A stretch of DNA of 64,000 nucleotides from Tumebacillus sp. BK434 (GCF_004340785.1 NZ_SLXS01000005.1:124001-188000); one strand, 5' to 3'. Shown: positions 41,871 to 50,810, counted from the stretch's first letter. Notes: a model not told the origin generated them from the sequence alone. Made by a program: numbers and translations.

Positions 41871-42485
41871 ATGGAAACTGTAGAACGTTGGACCACACGT
41901 TCTGACGCATGGACACCCGAGGACGATCTTAAACTCGCCGAGATCGTTCTGCGTCATATACGAGAAGGCAGTACCCAGTTGAACGCATTCGTAGAGTCGG
42001 CCAATCTGCTGGGCCGCACGCCGGCCGCTTGCGGCTACCGTTGGAACGGCGTCGTGCGCAAAACGTACGAAGACAAGATCAAAGAAGCGAAACTGGCCAA
42101 GAAAGAAAGGCTTTCCATCCGCCAGCAAGCCAAACAGCGCCGCGCCTACGGGCCCGACCTCGAAGATCCCTCGATCGACGGCATCATCCGCGCGCTGAAA
42201 AATCATGAGCGCGAATTTTTTAATCTGCAAGAGAAAGCGCGCAAGCTCGAAGAGCGCGTCGAAGAGCTGAAGGAGCAAGTCGATACCCTGACCGAAGAAA
42301 ACAGCCTGCTGCGCGGCGGCGAAACAACGCTGTCCCGCCCGGCGAACGAACTGCTCGGCGAAGATTCGAAAGCGCTGCTCGAGATCATGGACCGGGCAAA
42401 AAAGATTCTCGAACTGGAACAGCAAGGCTACAAACCGCGCTTTAAAATGGACGATCAAGGCAATCTTGAACGGGTGAGCGAGTAA
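41871..42485 (+). CDS. rsfA: RsfA-family prespore regulator
   Basis: 204 residues from ATG 41871 behind GGAGGCG. The N-terminal Myb/SANT-like domain reads ERWTTRSDAWTPEDDLKLAEIVLRHIREGSTQLNAF, then ALLGRTPAACGYRWNGVVRKTY with a slight change (ANLLGRTP). The C-terminal half has a long coiled coil (KLEERVEELKEQVDTLTEEN) and ends in ALLEIMDRAKKILEL. RsfA tunes sigma-F-dependent gene expression in the forespore of B. subtilis. Confidence 0.9.
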   Translation: METVERWTTRSDAWTPEDDLKLAEIVLRHIREGSTQLNAFVESANLLGRTPAACGYRWNGVVRKTYEDKIKEAKLAKKERLSIRQQAKQRRAYGPDLEDPSIDGIIRALKNHEREFFNLQEKARKLEERVEELKEQVDTLTEENSLLRGGETTLSRPANELLGEDSKALLEIMDRAKKILELEQQGYKPRFKMDDQGNLERVSE

Positions 42486-42505
42486 TCGCCCCGTCATCCA
42501 CGAAG

Positions 42506-42538
42506 AAAAGGGAGGGTCCTAGTTGGACGCTCCCTTTT
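42506..42538. terminator. Terminator between rsfA and the B12-uptake cluster
   Basis: AAAAGGGAG/CTCCCTTTT with inner TCC/GGA pairs and T-runs on both strands. It contains the stop of the minus-strand toroid gene. Confidence 0.88.
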
Positions 42539-44054
42539 TATATTCCGCGTCATAGTAACGCATGAACGCATAGCCCACTTCGGCGCGGGACGCATTCTTT
42601 TTCGGATCGAATGCCGGGTACCACAACCCCTGCTCCTTGGCGATCTGGATGTGCCCGTCATACCAGTTCTTTTGGTTCGGGCGGGCCAGCGCCTCGCTCT
42701 CCAACCCCAGCATCCGCACGAGGATCGCCATCACCTGCGCCCCGGTCACATTCCCGGCCGGATCGAAGGTGGTGTCGGACGTGCCGAAGATGAATTTGTT
42801 TTTGTACGCGACCGCAATGTACGGGTTCGACCAGCGGTCGCTTTTCACATCGCGGAATCTCGTGATCTTCGGGCCGACCTGATCCTGCAGGTGCTGGCCG
42901 TTGACCAGGATCGTCGAGAACTGCTCGCGGGAGACGTTGTCGTTCGGGCCGTACGTGCCGTTCGTGTGGCCGACGACCACGCCGAGGTTGACCAGCGCGA
43001 TGTTCTCCTCATAATACGGATGCGAGAACGGCAGATCGGCAAACAGCGGCTTCCACGCGCCCGATTTGCCGGCGTTTTGGTCGTGCAGTTGCTCGTAGAC
43101 CGACTCCCCCTTGAGGTAGTCGGACAGCGCCAGCGCGACGTTTTGCGTGGCGAGAATGTTGGAAGCGGTGCCTTTTGCGTAGGCAAAGGCGCCGTCGGCG
43201 TTGCGGAAGGCCAGCATGCTGGAGATGACATCGCCGGAGCCTTTTTTCCATGAGGTCGGATCGATGTCGTGCATCAGCAAGGCTTCGGTGACGATCGAGG
43301 AGCTGTCCGGGTTCTCCACGCCTTCGTTTTTGAAGCCGCCGAAGTCGCTTTGGATTTGTTTGAGGTAGCCCAGCGCTTTTTGGACGCTGGCGTGGCTTTG
43401 CTCCAAGCCCAGCGCTTTCATGGCGATCAGCGCCATCGCTGTCACGTCCGCATCGGAGCGCGGGTTGCCGTTCGACCAGTTGAAGCCACCGTCCGCATGC
43501 TGCTTGGACAACAGGTAGTCGGCCGCTTTTTGTTTGTTCGGGATCTCCACGCCCGCTGCGTACAGCGAAATAATGCCATACAGGTGCGGGTTGAGCAGGT
43601 CGTCGCCAAAGCCGTAGATCGTGTCGGCGAACTTGCCGTTGTCCTGCTGCGCAGACACCACCGCCTGCACGAGGTCCCGGCGGCCATAGGCGCGCGGGTT
43701 CTTCCCGGCGGCGAGCGCGCCGAGCAAGGTGCTTTCGAAGTCGGTGGTCGCGTCGGTGATGTTCAGGTTCTTCTTGAGGTCTGCTTCGCGCCACGTCACG
43801 CCGTTTTGTCCGGCCGCAGTGGTCCATCTGGCGCCGGTCGGCGACTCGCCGGCCGCATAGATCGTCAGCGCCGGCCAGTCCATGACGTAGCGGAAATTGT
43901 TCTGCGCGAGCTTGCCGCGCAGGTAGTTGAGGGCGCCGTCGCGGACGCCGGTCAGCTCCGCGGTGGTCGCCGCTTGGGCTGTGCTGACCGGAGCGGCGAA
44001 CAGAGCCACGGCGAGCGCACCGGCAAGCCATTTGCTAGTGTTGGATGTTTTCAT
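42519..44054 (-). CDS. Exported alpha/alpha-toroid protein with three SLH domains
   Basis: 511 residues from ATG 44054 behind GGAGGTG. A signal peptide ends near VSTAQA. Residues about 30-340 are a prenyltransferase/squalene-oxidase-like toroid with repeats such as QHADGGFNWSNG, QSDFGGFKNEG and NADGAFAYAKG, the fold that forms the alpha domain of animal transcobalamin and intrinsic factor. The C-terminus has three SLH modules (GVVVGHTNGTYGPNDNVSRE, KFIFGTSDTTFDPAGNVTGA, GLWYPAFDPKKNASRAE) for wall binding. It is the last gene of a riboswitch-led cluster and overlaps the S-component gene by 20 bases. I infer a cobalamin-binding surface protein. Confidence 0.85.
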   Translation of the reverse strand: MKTSNTSKWLAGALAVALFAAPVSTAQAATTAELTGVRDGALNYLRGKLAQNNFRYVMDWPALTIYAAGESPTGARWTTAAGQNGVTWREADLKKNLNITDATTDFESTLLGALAAGKNPRAYGRRDLVQAVVSAQQDNGKFADTIYGFGDDLLNPHLYGIISLYAAGVEIPNKQKAADYLLSKQHADGGFNWSNGNPRSDADVTAMALIAMKALGLEQSHASVQKALGYLKQIQSDFGGFKNEGVENPDSSSIVTEALLMHDIDPTSWKKGSGDVISSMLAFRNADGAFAYAKGTASNILATQNVALALSDYLKGESVYEQLHDQNAGKSGAWKPLFADLPFSHPYYEENIALVNLGVVVGHTNGTYGPNDNVSREQFSTILVNGQHLQDQVGPKITRFRDVKSDRWSNPYIAVAYKNKFIFGTSDTTFDPAGNVTGAQVMAILVRMLGLESEALARPNQKNWYDGHIQIAKEQGLWYPAFDPKKNASRAEVGYAFMRYYDAEYKKGASN

Positions 44055-44760
44055 CAGTCTGCACCTCCAGCGAGATCGTCGTAAGTTTTTTCCGAAACCG
44101 GTAGAGGATCGGGAGAAACGAGCGGGTCAGCAGCAGCGCGAACAGCACGTTGGCCGCCGCGTGCGACACGTCAAACCAAAACGAAGCGGCGTTTGCTGCG
44201 ACAAAGGTCGTAAAGTTGAGCGGGAAAAAAGTGGTCAGCCAGACCCAGGCGTTCATGATCCAGCCGAACAGGAAGCCCCAGACAGCGCCGAAGACGGCGA
44301 GTTCCAGCGGATGCACCTTCTCGCCCCGCCATCTGCCGTACAGCCCCGCCGTGGCCCCGACCAGCCCCCAGGCCATCATCTGCCACGGCGTCCACGGCCC
44401 TTGCCCGAAAAACATGTTCGAAACGAGCGCGACCGTCGCACCGACCATGAACCCGGCCCGCGGGCCAAACACAAAACCGGCGAGCAGGATCAAATAGGTC
44501 GTCGGCTTGAAATTGGGAAACGGAGCGAAGATGATTCGCCCGACGACCGCCAGCGCCGCCAGCGAGGCGATCAAGGCCATCTCTTTGGAGGAGACTTTCG
44601 CCCGCTCGAAGCGCAAGTAGAACAAGCCAAGGCCGAGGAAGAGCAGGACGAATGAGGTCACCGCCCAATTGAGGTCTTCCGTCGGCCAGAGCGCATAGGC
44701 CAAAAATGCAAGTCCGGCGGCGACGAGGATCAGGAGCCAGGATATGCCGTTACGCTTCAT
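44035..44760 (-). CDS. ECF transporter S component, probably for cobalamin
   Basis: 241 residues from ATG 44760 behind GGAGGG. Six or seven membrane helices, with an early pair (WLLILVAAGLAFLAYAL and SFVLLFLGLGLFYL) and the ECF-S core starting at KEMALIASLAALAVVGRIIFAPFPNFKPTTYLILLAGFVFGP. The size and the extra N-terminal helices resemble the S components linked with cobalamin riboswitches. S components bind the vitamin and dock on EcfT-EcfA. Substrate assignment rests on the riboswitch and the transcobalamin-like neighbours. Confidence 0.87.
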   Translation of the reverse strand: MKRNGISWLLILVAAGLAFLAYALWPTEDLNWAVTSFVLLFLGLGLFYLRFERAKVSSKEMALIASLAALAVVGRIIFAPFPNFKPTTYLILLAGFVFGPRAGFMVGATVALVSNMFFGQGPWTPWQMMAWGLVGATAGLYGRWRGEKVHPLELAVFGAVWGFLFGWIMNAWVWLTTFFPLNFTTFVAANAASFWFDVSHAAANVLFALLLTRSFLPILYRFRKKLTTISLEVQTDENIQH

Positions 44761-44838
44761 GAATCATCCCTCCACGCCATTCATCGGTCAACCTTCGGGC
44801 CGCAGCCAAAGACTTGAAAAAGACGCCTCGATTCCGCT

Positions 44839-46545
44839 TCATTGGCGTTCCTCTCCTTGCGTGAGGAATTTCACTCCGTCTTGCAAGGTGACGATGTTTT
44901 CGGCGACGCCGCGGAAGACGCGGCCGACTTGGGGGGCGTAGAACATGCCACGGGTCAGCATTTCCTGCGGGGGGCCTGCCGCCGCAACCGTGCCGTCGTC
45001 GATCAGCACGATCTGATCGGCGTACTCGGCCGCAAATTCCACGTCATGCGTGATCAGGACGACCGTCCCCCCTTGCTCGAGAAAGGAGCTGAGCCACGCG
45101 CCCAAGCTGTCTTTTTGCCCGGCATCAAGCCCGCGCGTCGGCTCGTCGAGCAGGAGCAGCTGCGGATGTTGCACGAGCACGGCGGCCAGCGCAGCACGCT
45201 GGCGCTCACCTCCGCTCAAGTCGCGGGGATTGCGATCCTTGTGCCCGAACAGGCCCAGCGAGCGCAGCACTGCACCGATCTCTTGCTCCGCCTCCTCCCC
45301 TGTTGTGGAGAGCCCGATCAGTTGGCGCGAGAACTGGCACTCCTGCCATAGCGTGTCGTGGAAGAGATAGTCGCTCGGGTTTTGCGAGAGGTAGCCAACC
45401 TCCCCGGCCAGATCGGCCGGGTCGAACTGTCGGCTGTCCCGCCCGTTGATCTCAATGCGGCCCGCTGTCGGCTTGATCAGCGCCGCAAACTGGCGGAACA
45501 ACGTGCTCTTCCCGGTGCCGTTCGCACCGAGGATGGCGGTGAGGCGCCGTTTGCCGATCTCGAGGTCAAGGCCTTTCAGCACGTCCTCCCCTTCGGGATA
45601 GGCAAAGCGCACGTTTTTCGCCACCAGCGCCGGCGTCTCGCTTTTGCTGCGGGGGCTGAACCAGTTCAGCAACCGCTTGCTGCCACGCGGCGCAACCGGC
45701 GGTGCGGGCTCCTGCAGCGCAAACGCTGACGTGACCAGCTGCCGCCCTTCCTTGACCGTCAACGGGCGATGCGGAGAGCCCGCCTCCACGAACAGCCGTG
45801 TCACTGGAGCCAGCAGTTCTGGGCGCACATCGGCCGCATGGCGGGCAAACCCGGCCGGGTCGCCGTCATACTCGATCTCCCCACCGTACATCGCCGTCAC
45901 GCGGTCGGCGAGATGCAGCACGCGGTCGAGCCGCTGTTCGACGAGGATGACGGTGATCCCGAGCTCTTCATTCAAGCGCTTGATCAGATCGAGGATCTCC
46001 TGCGCTGTGCCCGGGTCGAGCTGCGAAGTCGGCTCGTCAAGCAGCAGCACGTCCGGCTGCAGCGCCATCACCGATGCGATGGCAACTTTTTGCTTCTCGC
46101 CGCCGGACAGGTCGTCCGTCTTTTGGCGACGCAGCGCCGTCAGGTCGAAGAACGACATCACTTCCGCGACCCGGCGGCGCATCTCCGCCTGCGGCACGCG
46201 CAAATTTTCCAAACCGAACGCGATCTCGCGCTCCACTTCGGTCATCACGAGCTGCTTCTCCGGATCCTGAAAGGTCATGCCGATGTGCCGGGCGATGCCG
46301 CGCTCCGGGAACTCGGACAAGTTCTTGCCGCGAAACGCTGCTGCCCCGGCGATCTTGCCCCCGTAGAACTCCGGCACGAGACCGTTTAAGGCGCGGAGCA
46401 ACGTCGATTTGCCGCAGCCGGACGGGCCGGCCAGCACCACAAATTCGCCGCGCTGCACACCCCAGGTCAGGCGGTTCAGCGCAGGGCGGTCTGCATCGGG
46501 ATAGCAGTAGGTTAGATTGGTCAGTTGAATCTCTGCGGATGCCAT
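44839..46545 (-). CDS. ecfA: Fused energy-coupling-factor ATPase (EcfA-EcfA)
   Basis: 568 residues with two complete ABC domains in one chain. The first has GPSGCGKSTLLRALNGL and LSGGEKQKVAIASVMALQPDVLLLDEPTSQLDP. The second has GANGTGKSTLFRQFAALIKP and LSGGERQRAALAAVLVQHPQLLLLDEPTRGLD, and an H-loop VVLITHDVEF. It powers the ECF importer. The ATG at 46545 directly follows the EcfT stop (TAGATG). A 78-base gap to the S-component gene holds nothing I can identify. Confidence 0.95.
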   Translation of the reverse strand: MASAEIQLTNLTYCYPDADRPALNRLTWGVQRGEFVVLAGPSGCGKSTLLRALNGLVPEFYGGKIAGAAAFRGKNLSEFPERGIARHIGMTFQDPEKQLVMTEVEREIAFGLENLRVPQAEMRRRVAEVMSFFDLTALRRQKTDDLSGGEKQKVAIASVMALQPDVLLLDEPTSQLDPGTAQEILDLIKRLNEELGITVILVEQRLDRVLHLADRVTAMYGGEIEYDGDPAGFARHAADVRPELLAPVTRLFVEAGSPHRPLTVKEGRQLVTSAFALQEPAPPVAPRGSKRLLNWFSPRSKSETPALVAKNVRFAYPEGEDVLKGLDLEIGKRRLTAILGANGTGKSTLFRQFAALIKPTAGRIEINGRDSRQFDPADLAGEVGYLSQNPSDYLFHDTLWQECQFSRQLIGLSTTGEEAEQEIGAVLRSLGLFGHKDRNPRDLSGGERQRAALAAVLVQHPQLLLLDEPTRGLDAGQKDSLGAWLSSFLEQGGTVVLITHDVEFAAEYADQIVLIDDGTVAAAGPPQEMLTRGMFYAPQVGRVFRGVAENIVTLQDGVKFLTQGEERQ

Positions 46546-47421
46546 CTAGTTCGATCTCCTTTGTATCAGCAGGGGCACGGTGGCGAGCAGCGCGCCGAGC
46601 AGCAGCGCTCCGCCCCAGGTCAGGCTTCCTTCGGCGAGCAAAGGCGTCAGGCGCGGGTAGAATTCGTACGCCGCAGCGCCGAGGTCGGCGAGCAGGAGCA
46701 GGACGGCAAGCGCCGCCAGCATCACCGCCCACGTCAGCCAGTCGCTGCCGCCAAAGCGTTCCCGCGAGTACGAGCTGCGGTGACGAGACCCGAAGCCGCG
46801 CGCTTCCATCGCTTCGGCGACCTGCCACGACCCTTCCAGGGACGAGATCAGCAGGACGTTCAGCATCCGGCTGTGTTTTTGCAGGCGTTCGCGGGTGCTG
46901 CCTTCCTGAAAGCGCACACCGCGCGTCTGCATCACTTCGCCGACGCTTTTCGCCTGCTCAGACAGATATGGAATCAGCCGGGCGGTGAGCATCGCGACCA
47001 CCGCCGAGCGGCCGGCCCACTTTGCCATCAGACCGAGCGCGCGGTCGGGTGACAGCCAGACGATGTACAGGTTGCAGGCGGCCAACACGATGAACAGGCG
47101 CAAGGCCATGATCAGGCCGAACAGCACCGCCTCCAGCGTGATCCGGAGCGTTCCGAACAGGGGCAGGCGCGGCCCGTCATAGAGCACGGTCGCCCCGTTT
47201 TTCGAGATCAGCACGTTCAGGATCAGGATGATCAGCAAAAACGGCCAGGTGAACCGCATCATCCGCAACATCGATTTCGCTCCCCCGCCCGCCCGCAACG
47301 CGTACAGGGTCACAGCAAGCAGCGCGGCGAGGTACAGCGGATGCGGCGTGATCATCGCCAGCACGATCAGGAGCAGCGGATAGACGGCGAGCGTGGCGGC
47401 ATGAAAGCGCTCAAGCCTCAT
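46546..47421 (-). CDS. ecfT: ECF transporter transmembrane component EcfT
   Basis: 291 residues. Membrane helices flank a cytoplasmic coupling region that carries the two EcfT signature Ala-Arg-Gly-like motifs: GEVMQTRGVRF and AEAMEARGFGS. These helices contact the two ATPase domains. Its ATG overlaps the upstream lipoprotein stop by 4 bases, which links transporter and receptor translation. Confidence 0.93.
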   Translation of the reverse strand: MRLERFHAATLAVYPLLLIVLAMITPHPLYLAALLAVTLYALRAGGGAKSMLRMMRFTWPFLLIILILNVLISKNGATVLYDGPRLPLFGTLRITLEAVLFGLIMALRLFIVLAACNLYIVWLSPDRALGLMAKWAGRSAVVAMLTARLIPYLSEQAKSVGEVMQTRGVRFQEGSTRERLQKHSRMLNVLLISSLEGSWQVAEAMEARGFGSRHRSSYSRERFGGSDWLTWAVMLAALAVLLLLADLGAAAYEFYPRLTPLLAEGSLTWGGALLLGALLATVPLLIQRRSN

Positions 47422-48701
47422 GGTGCGACCGGAACTCCGACCGCCGCGCCGTTGCTCAGTACGACGCCGATCTTGCCGCGAAGTTTGCCTTTGGAACTGA
47501 CCAGCGTGTTCACCGCCGCGTCGAGGGCCGGTTCGTCCATGCCGATCAGCAGCCAGGTCGGCGTGGTGTCGCCATTGCCGGTGCCGGTCGCGGCGATCAG
47601 CGCCTGGCCGGTCTGGCCGGACTCATCTCCGGTGTAGTCGAGCATCTGCACCGCACCGTTCTCGATGTGGGCATAGATGCCCGTGCGGGTCGGCGCACTG
47701 AACAGATCCTGCACCGACGACTGGCCCTGCAGCTCCGGCCAAGTGCCAAGCACGATGACGTTGGTGGTGTTTTCGATCAGGTTCTGGTTGCCGTACGCAG
47801 CGGTGCGGACATTGCCCGCTCCGAAGCCGCGCAAGGCGGTGGCGAGACGGTTGGCATCGTCCGCATGGCTGCCGCTGTAGTAGATCACCGTGCCCGGCCG
47901 TGAGCCGTTGTAGCCGACCGTAAACGGGTGCGGGTACGCGCCGACGACGCTCGGCGTGTTCGACCCGGAGCCCGACCAGTCGTGGTAATCCCACCACACC
48001 GTATCTCCCGTTTGCGCGCTGTACGCATCCGCACCGACGCCTGCGACCGAACCGTTGACGTAATAGAACCAGTCGCGCTTCTTGCGGGTGAAGATCGACT
48101 TGTCCGTATAGCCTGATGCGACGCCATTGATGCTGTTCACAAAACCGCCGCCGTACTTGGTCTCCACTTCCAGATGTGCATGCATGACATCCATCACAGA
48201 GTTGCCTTTGTAGTAGTTGAGGTTCTGGCTGAAGACGGACGAGCCGCCAAAGTTGTGTGTGACCAACATGTTGAAGCTGCCCGCCGGCTGTGCTTTCGGC
48301 GGAGTGGACGGCTGGGCCGGCTTGGCGGTTCCCGCCCCGCTTCCCGTGCCGGCCGTACCGCCGGTGCCCGTCTTGCCGCCGCCGGACGGCGTCCCTGCAG
48401 CAGGCGCTGGCGGGTTCGCCCCCGGCTTCACGGACGGGGTGGCGGTGTTTGGCTGCTCCGGTTGTTTTTCTGCGCCCTGCGCGGTTGACGGCTCTTTGGC
48501 GTCGTCTTTCCGGTCGGCAGGCTGTTTCTCCTCGGCTTGGCCTGTTTGTTCCGCTTTCTTGGGGAGCATTTCCTGCTCCGGGAGCTGCACGACCTGTTCC
48601 GGCAGCTCGGATTCTGGTTGCTTCGATTCGTCTGCGCTGCCGCAAGCGGTAACCAAGAAGGCAAGCGCAAGAAAAAGTCCAAGGCGTGTAGTGAGCTTCA
48701 T
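47418..48701 (-). CDS. DUF4430 (transcobalamin beta-domain-like) lipoprotein
   Basis: 427 residues from ATG 48701 behind GGAGG. A lipobox LVTAC puts the lipid on Cys20. Residues 22-140 are a Pro/Lys/Gly-rich linker, long enough to span part of the wall. Residues about 143-242 are a DUF4430 domain: SVMDVMHAHLEVETKYGGGFVNSINGVASGYTDKS, then RDWFYYVNGSVAGVGADAYSAQTGDTVWWDYHDW. A C-terminal alpha/beta region of about 180 residues follows. DUF4430 is the C-terminal beta domain of transcobalamins. I infer that it hands cobalamin to the ECF S component. Confidence 0.88.
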   Translation of the reverse strand: MKLTTRLGLFLALAFLVTACGSADESKQPESELPEQVVQLPEQEMLPKKAEQTGQAEEKQPADRKDDAKEPSTAQGAEKQPEQPNTATPSVKPGANPPAPAAGTPSGGGKTGTGGTAGTGSGAGTAKPAQPSTPPKAQPAGSFNMLVTHNFGGSSVFSQNLNYYKGNSVMDVMHAHLEVETKYGGGFVNSINGVASGYTDKSIFTRKKRDWFYYVNGSVAGVGADAYSAQTGDTVWWDYHDWSGSGSNTPSVVGAYPHPFTVGYNGSRPGTVIYYSGSHADDANRLATALRGFGAGNVRTAAYGNQNLIENTTNVIVLGTWPELQGQSSVQDLFSAPTRTGIYAHIENGAVQMLDYTGDESGQTGQALIAATGTGNGDTTPTWLLIGMDEPALDAAVNTLVSSKGKLRGKIGVVLSNGAAVGVPVAP

Positions 48702-48782
48702 GGTGCCTGTTCCTCCTGTTCCGTTCGTACCGTTGTAAAAAGCGGGGAGGCTCAACATCTTGAGCCTCTCCCGTACAGCGTA

Positions 48783-50075
48783 CTATTTGCTTTGTTTGTT
48801 GATGACATTGACGATCGCCGTCGCCACTTCCGCGCGGGATGCGACGTCATGCGGACGGAAGGTGTTTTCCGCGTCTCCTGCCAGCAGCCCTTTATCGACC
48901 GCCGTCTTCACGTACGGCTGTGCCCAGCCGCTGATGCTGTTCCGGTCGTAGAACGGCAGCAGGTTCTTGGTGTTCGAGAGCTCGACGCCGGAGAAGTTGA
49001 CGAGGACGACCGCCAGCTCTTCGCGGGTCAGGCCGGAGTTCGGACGGAAGGTGCCCGCTTTGTCGCCGCTCATCAAGCCGCGCTCGACCACCGTTTCGAT
49101 AAACGTCTTGTAGCCGTTCGTCGCTTTGACATCGGAGAACGACTTCGTGCCGCCAAAGTTCAGGTCGCCTTCTGCCAGCGCAAGGATCTTTGCCAGCTCG
49201 GAGCGGAGCACGGCGCGCTTCGGCTCGTATTGACCGTTGCCGTTGCCGCTGACCACGCCTTTTTTCGCCAGGTCGAGAATCGAAGATTCCGCCCACTTGA
49301 AGCTGCCGAGATCGTCGAACAATGCGTTCGGGTTGCCGACGAGCAGGTTCAAGGTGCCGGTGCGCAACAACTGCGGCACGCCGGTCACGCTGTCCGTCTT
49401 GTCGATGTAGAGCTGCAGCAGACCGGCCTGATCCGCTTGCAGCGTCGCCGTGCCTTCTGCGTTGGTCTCGGTGAGCTTGCTGCCATTAGATGCAGTCCGC
49501 ACGTCCGCTTTGTCGATCTTGACGGTGGAGATGATCGGGTTCCACTCTGCGTCATAGGTGGTCTGCTCCGCCGTGACGTTTACGGTGAACGGAGTGCCGA
49601 CGGTCGGGGACTTGGTCGAGAAGCTGACTTCCGGGAACAGGGTCTGCGTGTAGTCATAATAGCCCCAGACCACTTCGTCGCCGTCTTTGAGTTCAAACGT
49701 TTCGGCAGCAACGCCCGGCGGCTTGCCGTTGACCCAGACCGACCAGCCGGAGTTGGCGTTGAGCTCTTTTTCGGCGAGCTTGCCAACCTTGGTGATATAA
49801 GAGCCAAATGAAAGCGTTTTCGCTTCGTAGGTTGTGCCGTCTTGAGCGAGCAGCTTCATCAACGCGCCCATCGCGGTCGGCTGTTGCATGGTGATCACTT
49901 CACCGACGTTGTTTTTAAAAGAGGACTGGCCCACATTCAAGAGAACTTCCTTGTGGTCGCCATTGAGGCCGGCCAGGCGGACTTTTACCGTCGCAGTATC
50001 GTCCGCCGCAAATACGGATGCTTGCGGGGCGAGCAAGACGGTCGCGAGCAACAGGCTCGCGATACGTTTTTTCAT
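48783..50075 (-). CDS. Exported DUF4430 protein with three SLH domains
   Basis: 430 residues from ATG 50075, nine bases after GGAG; an ATG two codons earlier is possible. A signal peptide ends near SVFAAD. Residues 27-142 are a DUF4430 domain (PTAMGALMKLLAQDG, NANSGWSVWVNGKPPGVAAETFELKDGDEVVWGYYDY). An Ig-like domain (about 150-235) follows, then three SLH modules (GVVSGNGNGQYEPKRAVLRSE, GLMSGDKAGTFRPNSGLTREE, GLLAGDAENTFRPHDVASRAE). It is the first gene after the cobalamin riboswitch. It is the wall-anchored partner of the toroid-SLH protein at the other end of the cluster. Confidence 0.9.
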   Translation of the reverse strand: MKKRIASLLLATVLLAPQASVFAADDTATVKVRLAGLNGDHKEVLLNVGQSSFKNNVGEVITMQQPTAMGALMKLLAQDGTTYEAKTLSFGSYITKVGKLAEKELNANSGWSVWVNGKPPGVAAETFELKDGDEVVWGYYDYTQTLFPEVSFSTKSPTVGTPFTVNVTAEQTTYDAEWNPIISTVKIDKADVRTASNGSKLTETNAEGTATLQADQAGLLQLYIDKTDSVTGVPQLLRTGTLNLLVGNPNALFDDLGSFKWAESSILDLAKKGVVSGNGNGQYEPKRAVLRSELAKILALAEGDLNFGGTKSFSDVKATNGYKTFIETVVERGLMSGDKAGTFRPNSGLTREELAVVLVNFSGVELSNTKNLLPFYDRNSISGWAQPYVKTAVDKGLLAGDAENTFRPHDVASRAEVATAIVNVINKQSK

Positions 50076-50109
50076 CTTCATAATCTCCTTTCGGGATCGA
50101 AAAAATAAA

Positions 50110-50136
50110 AACTCCCGCCCTTGGGGGCCGGGAGTT
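50110..50136 (-). terminator. Riboswitch expression-platform terminator
   Basis: AACTCCCG/CGGGAGTT with a C/G-rich loop, followed on the minus strand by TTTTTATTTTT. It lies between the cobalamin aptamer and the first gene, so B12 binding probably ends transcription here. Confidence 0.85.
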
Positions 50137-50230
50137 GACGGTGTCGTAGGAGCAGGGTATTTGGGCATCACAATCCATGCAAAAAATAGCCTGGTTCCTG
50201 TACCTTCCCGCCGAAAGCACCAAGGGACTT

Positions 50231-50376
50231 GTTAGAAGCAGGTTTCCTGGCTGACGGGTCTGCCGCGTGCTCACACCTTCTCATCCGTCACCCGGACAAT
50301 GGCATCTGTGAGTGCGTCGCCGTTTACAGTAGCGGGGGCTGCAGTGGATTTGCACCACTTTCCCTTCTCTTCTAAC
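50231..50376 (-). promoter_or_regulatory. Cobalamin riboswitch aptamer
   Basis: On the minus strand the closing helix P1 is GTTAGAAG (50369-50376) with CTTCTAAC (50231-50238). Inside are GGGAAAGTGGTGCAAATCCAC, CAGCCCCCGCTACTGTAA and the B12 box AGCCAGGAAACCTGC at 50238-50252. These are the conserved parts of the AdoCbl-type riboswitch. It controls the six-gene cluster 42519-50075 and is the main evidence that the ECF system carries cobalamin. Confidence 0.95.
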
Positions 50377-50385
50377 TACAGTGGT

Positions 50386-50414
50386 AGTTTATCATTTCGC
50401 CCGTTGCTAGACAA
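50386..50414 (-). promoter_or_regulatory. Candidate promoter of the riboswitch transcript
   Basis: TTGTCT and TAAACT with a 17-base spacer on the minus strand, directly upstream of the aptamer. The -35 overlaps the end of the preceding gene's terminator region. Confidence 0.5.
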
Positions 50415-50419
50415 GAGAA

Positions 50420-50443
50420 AAGACCAGCCCGCAGGCCGGTCTT
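50420..50443 (-). terminator. Terminator of the 50442-50810 gene
   Basis: AAGACC/GGTCTT with inner GCC/GGC pairs and a T-run (TTTTCTCTTG) on the minus strand. The stop codon lies in the stem, and the hairpin isolates the riboswitch transcript from upstream reading. Confidence 0.85.
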
Positions 50444-50810
50444 ACTGTTCCTCAAAGCGGTCTTTGCGCATCTCCGGCACAGCTCCGAGCGGCAGGAAGG
50501 CCGCGCGGGAGTTGATCAGAGAATGGTCGATCAGCGAATTGTAGTTGTGCACCATGTCGAGGACTTTTTTAAAATCTTCTTCGGTGTTGAACTCGCCGCG
50601 CAGATGGGTGTCAAACAGGGACAATGCGAACTTGCGGTCCGCTTTCGCCTTGTCGATCGCGCCTTGCATGCGAGCGGCCCGCTCGGTGTCGCCGAGCGCT
50701 TCCTGCCCTTGCTTCTCGATGGTAAACGCGCCGATGGCAAAGTTAGCCGCTGCGACCGCCGCCTGGATGACCATAAATTCGTTGGAACGGAAAAGTGCTT
50801 CGGTAAGCAT
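50442..50810 (-). CDS. Hypothetical protein, helical
   Basis: 122 residues from ATG 50810, six bases after GAGGTG. Mostly helical and soluble, with AAVAAANFAIGAFTIEKQGQEALGD and FNTEEDFKKVLDMVHNYNSLIDHSLINS. No family is recognised. It lies 69 bases after fabL in the same direction and may be part of its transcript. Confidence 0.65.
   Translation of the reverse strand: MLTEALFRSNEFMVIQAAVAAANFAIGAFTIEKQGQEALGDTERAARMQGAIDKAKADRKFALSLFDTHLRGEFNTEEDFKKVLDMVHNYNSLIDHSLINSRAAFLPLGAVPEMRKDRFEEQ

Noticed and set aside
41685-42497. A 270-codon minus-strand frame opposite rsfA
   Set aside because: Antisense to the coiled-coil region of a clear RsfA; Phe/Leu-rich and without a ribosome site.
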